In this document: piece by piece, positions 15,105 to 18,246 of the stretch
How positions within the stretch are numbered: position 1 is the stretch's first letter
How the letters are laid out: every line of letters begins with the position of its first letter
NCBI GenBank assembly: GCA_903853185.1
Contig: CAINSX010000004.1
Coordinates: 1-18,246 of the forward strand
Reading direction: 5' to 3'
Source of the DNA: an uncultured Opitutia bacterium
GTDB taxonomy: Bacteria > Verrucomicrobiota > Verrucomicrobiia > Opitutales > UBA953
Length of the DNA stretch: 18,246 bases
Position numbers and translations under genes: made by a program
Notes under the pieces: model-generated
Databases searched by the model: none
What the model saw: the letters and a program-made list of their open reading frames with translations, nothing else
Told to the model about the DNA's origin: nothing

Positions 15105-15812
15105 TTATTTGATTTCCTTGAGGACGATATTCTTGAACTGGACGGTCATCGCGGTGCCGGCGTGGAGCTGGAGGGCGAGGACGCCCTTCTTGGCGCCCAC
15201 GGCGGTCTCGTCGGTGACATCGACGGTCTGGACGCCATTGATGAAGTGCTGGAGATGGCCGCCCTTGGCGACGATGCGGTATTCATTCCAGTCGGCCGGC
15301 TTGATCTTGGCCTGGATATCCTCGGACTTGCCGAGCGAACCGGTGACCTCGAGCTTGGGGTGCTTCTCGTCCTTACCTTCATGGATTACGACCTTCTCGC
15401 CTCGCTTGGCGAGGATGCCGCGACCCTTCTCTTCGTAAAGAATACCCGAGTAGCCCTTGCCGCATTCGAAATCAGCCTGGTAGCCGGCGACGACGAACTT
15501 TGCTTCGTCGACGACTTTGCTACGATACTGGATACCAGAGTTACCAAACTTCTCGGACTTTCCGTCGAGGTCGACGATCTTGTACTGGAGCGTGAGCTCG
15601 AAGTCGGCGACTTCGCCTTCCCAGACGAGGAACGTGTTGCCCTTGGTCGGCTTCTCCGCGGTCGTCTGACCGGTGATGGTGCCGTCCTTGACGGACCAGA
15701 AATCCAGGCCCTTCCAGCCGGTGAGGTCCTTGCCATTGAAGAGGGACTTGTCCTCGGCGGAAACCGACGCGCAGAGCGCGGCGAGGGCGAGGAAGGGAGT
15801 GAGGAGCTTCAT
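15105..15812 (-). CDS. Secreted DUF1080 protein, 3-keto-disaccharide hydrolase family
   Basis: A 235-aa protein with a signal peptide (1-19) and a single concanavalin-like DUF1080 domain. Family marks are SLFNGKDLTGWKG (23-35), GNTFLVWEGEVADFEL (58-73), FGNSGIQYRS (89-98), AGYQADFE (109-116), ILYEEKGRG (124-132), WNEYRIVAKGGHLQHFINGV (175-194) and GVLALQLHAG (210-219). Members of this family, annotated as 3-keto-disaccharide hydrolase, cleave or eliminate glycosides that carry a 3-keto group. No partner dehydrogenase (Gfo/Idh/MocA) lies in the window. The gene sits between the epimerase-like gene (19-bp gap) and the thuA-like gene (6-bp gap), so joint function is likely. The protein is secreted and not a lipoprotein, since no lipobox cysteine is seen. 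Confidence 0.92.
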   Translation of the reverse strand: MKLLTPFLALAALCASVSAEDKSLFNGKDLTGWKGLDFWSVKDGTITGQTTAEKPTKGNTFLVWEGEVADFELTLQYKIVDLDGKSEKFGNSGIQYRSKVVDEAKFVVAGYQADFECGKGYSGILYEEKGRGILAKRGEKVVIHEGKDEKHPKLEVTGSLGKSEDIQAKIKPADWNEYRIVAKGGHLQHFINGVQTVDVTDETAVGAKKGVLALQLHAGTAMTVQFKNIVLKEIK

Positions 15813-15831
15813 GAGAGGTTCAGGTGCGGGA

Positions 15832-16686
15832 TTACTTCTGCTTTCCGAAGAAACGGTTCAGGTTCTTCAGGCCCTTGACGGCGATGTCGTCGCGGTGCGG
15901 CTCCATGGCGCGCCAAATGGCGGCGGCACGGGCGATCACCTTGACGTCGGTGGTGAAGGACTCGATGACGACGTCCTGCTTGTAGCCGATCTTCTTGAGG
16001 GCGCCGACAATCGGCTTCCAGTCGAGGGAGTCGCCGCCCGGGGTACCGCGGTCGGTGCCGCAAGCGTGGAAGTGGCCGAGGTGCTTACCGGCCTTAAGGA
16101 TGGCAGCGGCCTGGTTCTTCTCCTCGATGTTCATGTGGAACGTGTCGAGGTGGAGCTTCACATTGGGCAGGTTGATCGCCTTGACGAGACGGAGACCCTG
16201 GTCGCAGGTGTTGAGGAAGTCGGTCTCGAAGCGGTTCAGCGGCTCGATGTCGAGCTCGATGCCCTTCTTCTGAGCGTACTTGCCGATGGCCTTGAGGTTC
16301 TTGACGACGAGCTTGAAGTGCTTGGCCTTGGTCTTGTCGTCATGGGCGCCGATGAGGCCGACGACGGAATAGAGCGGGCCGATGATGCGCGGGCAGCCGG
16401 CGATGGCGGCCTGGTCGATCAGCGCCATGATGTACTTACGGCCGGCGGCCTGGTCCGCGGCGGAACCGCGCAGGTCGCGACCGGGGCCCATGCAGGCGCA
16501 GATGGAACCGATGGCGATGCCGGCGCTGGCGGCGGCGGCCTTCAGGAACTTCGGGTCGGTGTGCGACGGATCTTCGATCGGGATCTCGACGGTGTGGAAG
16601 CCCCAGTTCTTGAGCTTCTTGAAAAGGTGAACGCTCTCGTTGGTGAACGGAGAGGCGTAGAGGAACGTGTTGAGGCCGAAACGCAT
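15832..16686 (-). CDS. D-tagatose 3-epimerase-like sugar isomerase (AP endonuclease 2 / TIM-barrel family)
   Basis: A 284-aa cytoplasmic TIM barrel with no signal peptide. The metal ligands of ketose 3-epimerases are all present: E148 (ELDIEPLNRF), D181 (HLDTFHMN), H207 (GHFHACGTDRG) and E242 (VIESF). H184, R213 and E154 match further substrate-contact positions. Compared with the Pseudomonas cichorii enzyme (from memory E152, D185, H211, E246), every position is shifted by exactly four, an unusually clean match for a sequence annotated only at the isomerase-family level. Reversible C3 epimerisation of a ketose, or isomerisation of a 3-keto-sugar product, is the best inference. The gene is the second of the minus-strand cluster, with an 83-bp gap upstream that may hold a second promoter. 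Confidence 0.9.
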   Translation of the reverse strand: MRFGLNTFLYASPFTNESVHLFKKLKNWGFHTVEIPIEDPSHTDPKFLKAAAASAGIAIGSICACMGPGRDLRGSAADQAAGRKYIMALIDQAAIAGCPRIIGPLYSVVGLIGAHDDKTKAKHFKLVVKNLKAIGKYAQKKGIELDIEPLNRFETDFLNTCDQGLRLVKAINLPNVKLHLDTFHMNIEEKNQAAAILKAGKHLGHFHACGTDRGTPGGDSLDWKPIVGALKKIGYKQDVVIESFTTDVKVIARAAAIWRAMEPHRDDIAVKGLKNLNRFFGKQK

Positions 16687-16769
16687 GGTGGTGTGGGTGA
16701 TTTGGGGAGGAAGCGGAGTTTTGGAGGGGGTCAGGGGGCGGTCAAGGCTGGGCGTCGAGTCGAGGCCTT
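16687..16769 (-). promoter_or_regulatory. Intergenic region with possible internal promoter before the epimerase-like gene
   Basis: Read on the minus strand, CTTGACC (16746-16740) is followed by a C-rich tract and TCCAAAAC. This strongly resembles the segment ahead of pdhA (CTTGACC, C-rich tract, TCCAATC). The spacing to a -10 is not convincing, so a promoter is only suggested. The rest is C-rich leader (CACCCACACCACC directly before the ATG). Confidence 0.35.
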
Positions 16770-18059
16770 TTATGGGACAAGTTCGCCAAGGATGAGCAGC
16801 GCGCCCGGGAAGAAGTTCAGGGGGGCGAAGCGTTCAGGCTTATCGATCTTGTTCTTATTCTTGGCCAGGACGGCAGCCTTGTCGATCGGGTCGGCCAAGA
16901 GCTCCAAACGGACCGTATGCACGCCTTCGGGAAGGTCGGTGCCGACGACGAAGTTGCTCAGGCGTGCGTAGGTGCAATAGGCGTCAATGCGCTGGACGAC
17001 GAAAGGCTTCCCGCCGTCGAGCGTGACGGCGACCTTGCCGCCAGCCGGGCCGACGATGTCGTAGACGGCGCAGTGCGTGCCCTTAAACTTGAATTCGATG
17101 CTCTGGCCGGGCTGCGTGAGGCGGACCATCGCCGGCAGTCGGTTGGCCCAGCCCTTGGCGTAATCAGCCGTCTTCATGTCCGCTGGGAGGAGTCCGTCCG
17201 ACAGCTTGGCGGCGGTGATCGGCACGAGCGTCGCGCGGTCGAAGTTCGCCGGATCGAGGGCGAGGTTGCTCACGTGCGGCGTCGGCGCGTTGTTCGCGAT
17301 GGCGAGGGCGGGCAGCGAACGGACAATAGCCTGCGTGTAGAGCACATGGCCGGTGGAATCATGCGGGTGGACGCTGTCCGGGGCGAAAACGAACTTGTCG
17401 CCGAGCGCGGCCTTTTCGGCATCGGTCTTCGGCAGCGGTGCGCGCCAGAGCAGTTTGCCGGCCTTGGCCAGCTTGGCGACTTCCATGCCGAGGGTGATCG
17501 TCGGGATGCCGTAGAAGTCAGCGACCTTCTCCATCGCACTCGCGGAGCGCTGCAACTTGCCTTCAAGCATCGGAGCTGAAAGCGCTTCGGTCACGGTGTA
17601 GACGAAGCAGATATCGCACTTAGGATTGGCCTTCCAGGTCTGGCGCACGATGCCCTCCATGCAGCGGATGATCCGCTGCGGATCGGCGCCGCCGTCGTTC
17701 ACGGCGAACTCGACGAAGAGCAGGTCCGGGCCCTTGGAAAGGACATCCTGCTGCACCCGGAAGACGCCGAGGTCTGAACCGGTGCCGCCGATCGCGGCGT
17801 TGATCTCGGCAAAGGTCGACTGCGGGTAGGCCTTCTTGAAATGAGCGAGGGTCTGCACGCGCCAGCCGTTCTGGGCGGTGATGGAACCGCCAAGGTAACC
17901 GATCTTGAGCTCGGCGCCGGTCGTCTGGGCCTTGAGGAAGAAATTCGGCAGGCCGCCGCGGGCGCGGACCTCCTGAGCGTCGACCAAGGGATAGTCCTTA
18001 TCGGCAGCATGACCGAGGACGGCGGCGCACAGCGCCAAGGCGGAGAAGAGCAGTCTCAT
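16770..18059 (-). CDS. Secreted SGNH/GDSL hydrolase with C-terminal beta domain
   Basis: A 429-aa protein with a signal peptide (1-18, MRLLFSALALCAAVLGHA). The N-terminal SGNH domain (about 50-255) shows block I GYLGGSIT with nucleophile S59, block II AAIGGTGSD (88-96) with an oxyanion glycine, block III VEFAVND (116-122) with N121, and block V DSVHPHD (228-234) with D228 and H231. The C-terminal part (about 300-429) is beta-rich (IEFKFKGTHCAVYDIVGPAGGKVAVTLDGGK), like the accessory domains of carbohydrate esterases. Such proteins remove acetyl or other acyl groups from glycans. The gene heads the cluster with the epimerase-like, DUF1080 and thuA-like genes, so deacylation of a decorated glycoside is a reasonable guess. 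The start ATG is preceded by AGACACCCCC, with no Shine-Dalgarno. Confidence 0.9.
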   Translation of the reverse strand: MRLLFSALALCAAVLGHAADKDYPLVDAQEVRARGGLPNFFLKAQTTGAELKIGYLGGSITAQNGWRVQTLAHFKKAYPQSTFAEINAAIGGTGSDLGVFRVQQDVLSKGPDLLFVEFAVNDGGADPQRIIRCMEGIVRQTWKANPKCDICFVYTVTEALSAPMLEGKLQRSASAMEKVADFYGIPTITLGMEVAKLAKAGKLLWRAPLPKTDAEKAALGDKFVFAPDSVHPHDSTGHVLYTQAIVRSLPALAIANNAPTPHVSNLALDPANFDRATLVPITAAKLSDGLLPADMKTADYAKGWANRLPAMVRLTQPGQSIEFKFKGTHCAVYDIVGPAGGKVAVTLDGGKPFVVQRIDAYCTYARLSNFVVGTDLPEGVHTVRLELLADPIDKAAVLAKNKNKIDKPERFAPLNFFPGALLILGELVP

Positions 18060-18173
18060 GGGGGTGTCTTATTAGACGTAAGGAAACGCGGCAGGTTCCA
18101 GCCTCTTGGCGCCGCGGGCCGAAAAAACCAAAGTCCGACTTCCTTCCGCGGCGGAGGCACGTAAGTTCATCCC
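18060..18173. promoter_or_regulatory. Divergent intergenic region upstream of the SGNH and YdjM-like genes
   Basis: These 114 bp must hold the promoter of the sugar cluster and that of the rightward gene. A small dyad GTCT-TATT-AGAC (18066-18077) lies seven bases upstream of the SGNH start and could be an operator or an mRNA hairpin. I see no convincing pair of promoter boxes. Confidence 0.4.
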
Positions 18174-18246
18174 ATGGACAACGTCACGCACGCCGCCCTG
18201 GGCATCGCCGCCGGCATCTGGGCGCACCGCCGAGGCGGCTCGGTCT
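18174..18246 (+). CDS. YdjM-like membrane-bound metal-dependent hydrolase (partial, N-terminus only)
   Basis: Only 24 codons are visible, beginning MDNVTHAALGIAAGIWAHRR. MDN(V/L)THxxxG is the distinctive start of the YdjM/DUF457 family of inner-membrane metal-dependent hydrolases, in which the early histidine (H6) is a conserved metal-site residue. The protein runs off the right edge, so this rests on a short motif. A GGAGG lies at 18153-18157, 16 bases before the ATG, too far for a standard ribosome-binding site. Confidence 0.7.
   Translation, partial: MDNVTHAALGIAAGIWAHRRGGSV

Noticed and set aside
13857..15878. Open frame of 673 codons on the plus strand
   Set aside because: It runs opposite the SDR, thuA-like and DUF1080 genes and across a strong terminator; no recognisable protein features.
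18153..18157. GGAGG as ribosome-binding site of the YdjM-like gene
   Set aside because: It is 16 bases from the ATG, beyond normal spacing, and other genes in the window do not use Shine-Dalgarno sites.
1..18246. CRISPR arrays, tRNA or rRNA genes, insertion sequences, riboswitches
   Set aside because: No regularly spaced repeats, cloverleaf-like segments, transposase motifs or terminal inverted repeats were seen; intergenic regions are too short for most riboswitches.

Overview
The window (18,246 bp, GC-rich, nearly fully coding, no gene-free stretch above 300 bp) looks like chromosomal DNA of a member of the Verrucomicrobiota, most likely an Opitutae-type lineage. The reasons are a PilM-PilN fusion beside a protein resembling Akkermansia Amuc_1102, a FloA/NfeD operon, secreted ThuA and DUF1080 proteins of the kind expanded in Verrucomicrobia and Planctomycetes, and an almost complete lack of Shine-Dalgarno sequences, with C-rich leaders instead. 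No rRNA, tRNA, CRISPR array, insertion sequence or prophage was seen. The assignment is from protein character only.

Layout. 1-2453 (minus): end of a type IV pilus-like operon, with a secreted Amuc_1102-like protein followed by a PilM-PilN fusion that runs off the left edge. 2575-5046 (plus, divergent): a three-gene metal (zinc or manganese) ABC importer with overlapping genes. 5047-6954 (minus): nfeD, floA and a small membrane-anchored protein of unknown function. 7073-8202 (plus): a CII/CP76-like helix-turn-helix regulator, then peptide deformylase. 8203-9698 (minus): HPr followed by an unrecognised secreted 398-aa protein. 9840-13254 (plus, divergent): pyruvate dehydrogenase E1 alpha, E1 beta and E2, closed by a strong terminator. 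13316-14011 (minus): an SDR-family protein without the catalytic tyrosine. 14121-18059 (minus): a sugar-processing cluster of SGNH hydrolase, D-tagatose 3-epimerase-like TIM barrel, DUF1080 and ThuA proteins, closed by a terminator. 18174-end (plus): the first 24 codons of a YdjM-like membrane hydrolase.

How the genes fit together. The sugar cluster is the most interesting unit. DUF1080 and ThuA proteins are both associated with 3-keto-sugar chemistry, and the epimerase-like protein keeps the full D-tagatose 3-epimerase metal site. Three products carry signal peptides and one does not, which suggests extracytoplasmic processing of a decorated (acylated) glycoside followed by cytoplasmic epimerisation. 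No Gfo/Idh/MocA 3-dehydrogenase lies in the window, so this remains a hypothesis. Other points worth attention are the degenerate nucleotide loops of the PilM domain, two overlapping palindromes between the pilus and metal-uptake operons, a recurrent CTTGACC element in intergenic regions, the third gene of the floA operon, and two convergent gene pairs whose stop codons abut with no spacer. Everything here was read by eye; no database search was run.
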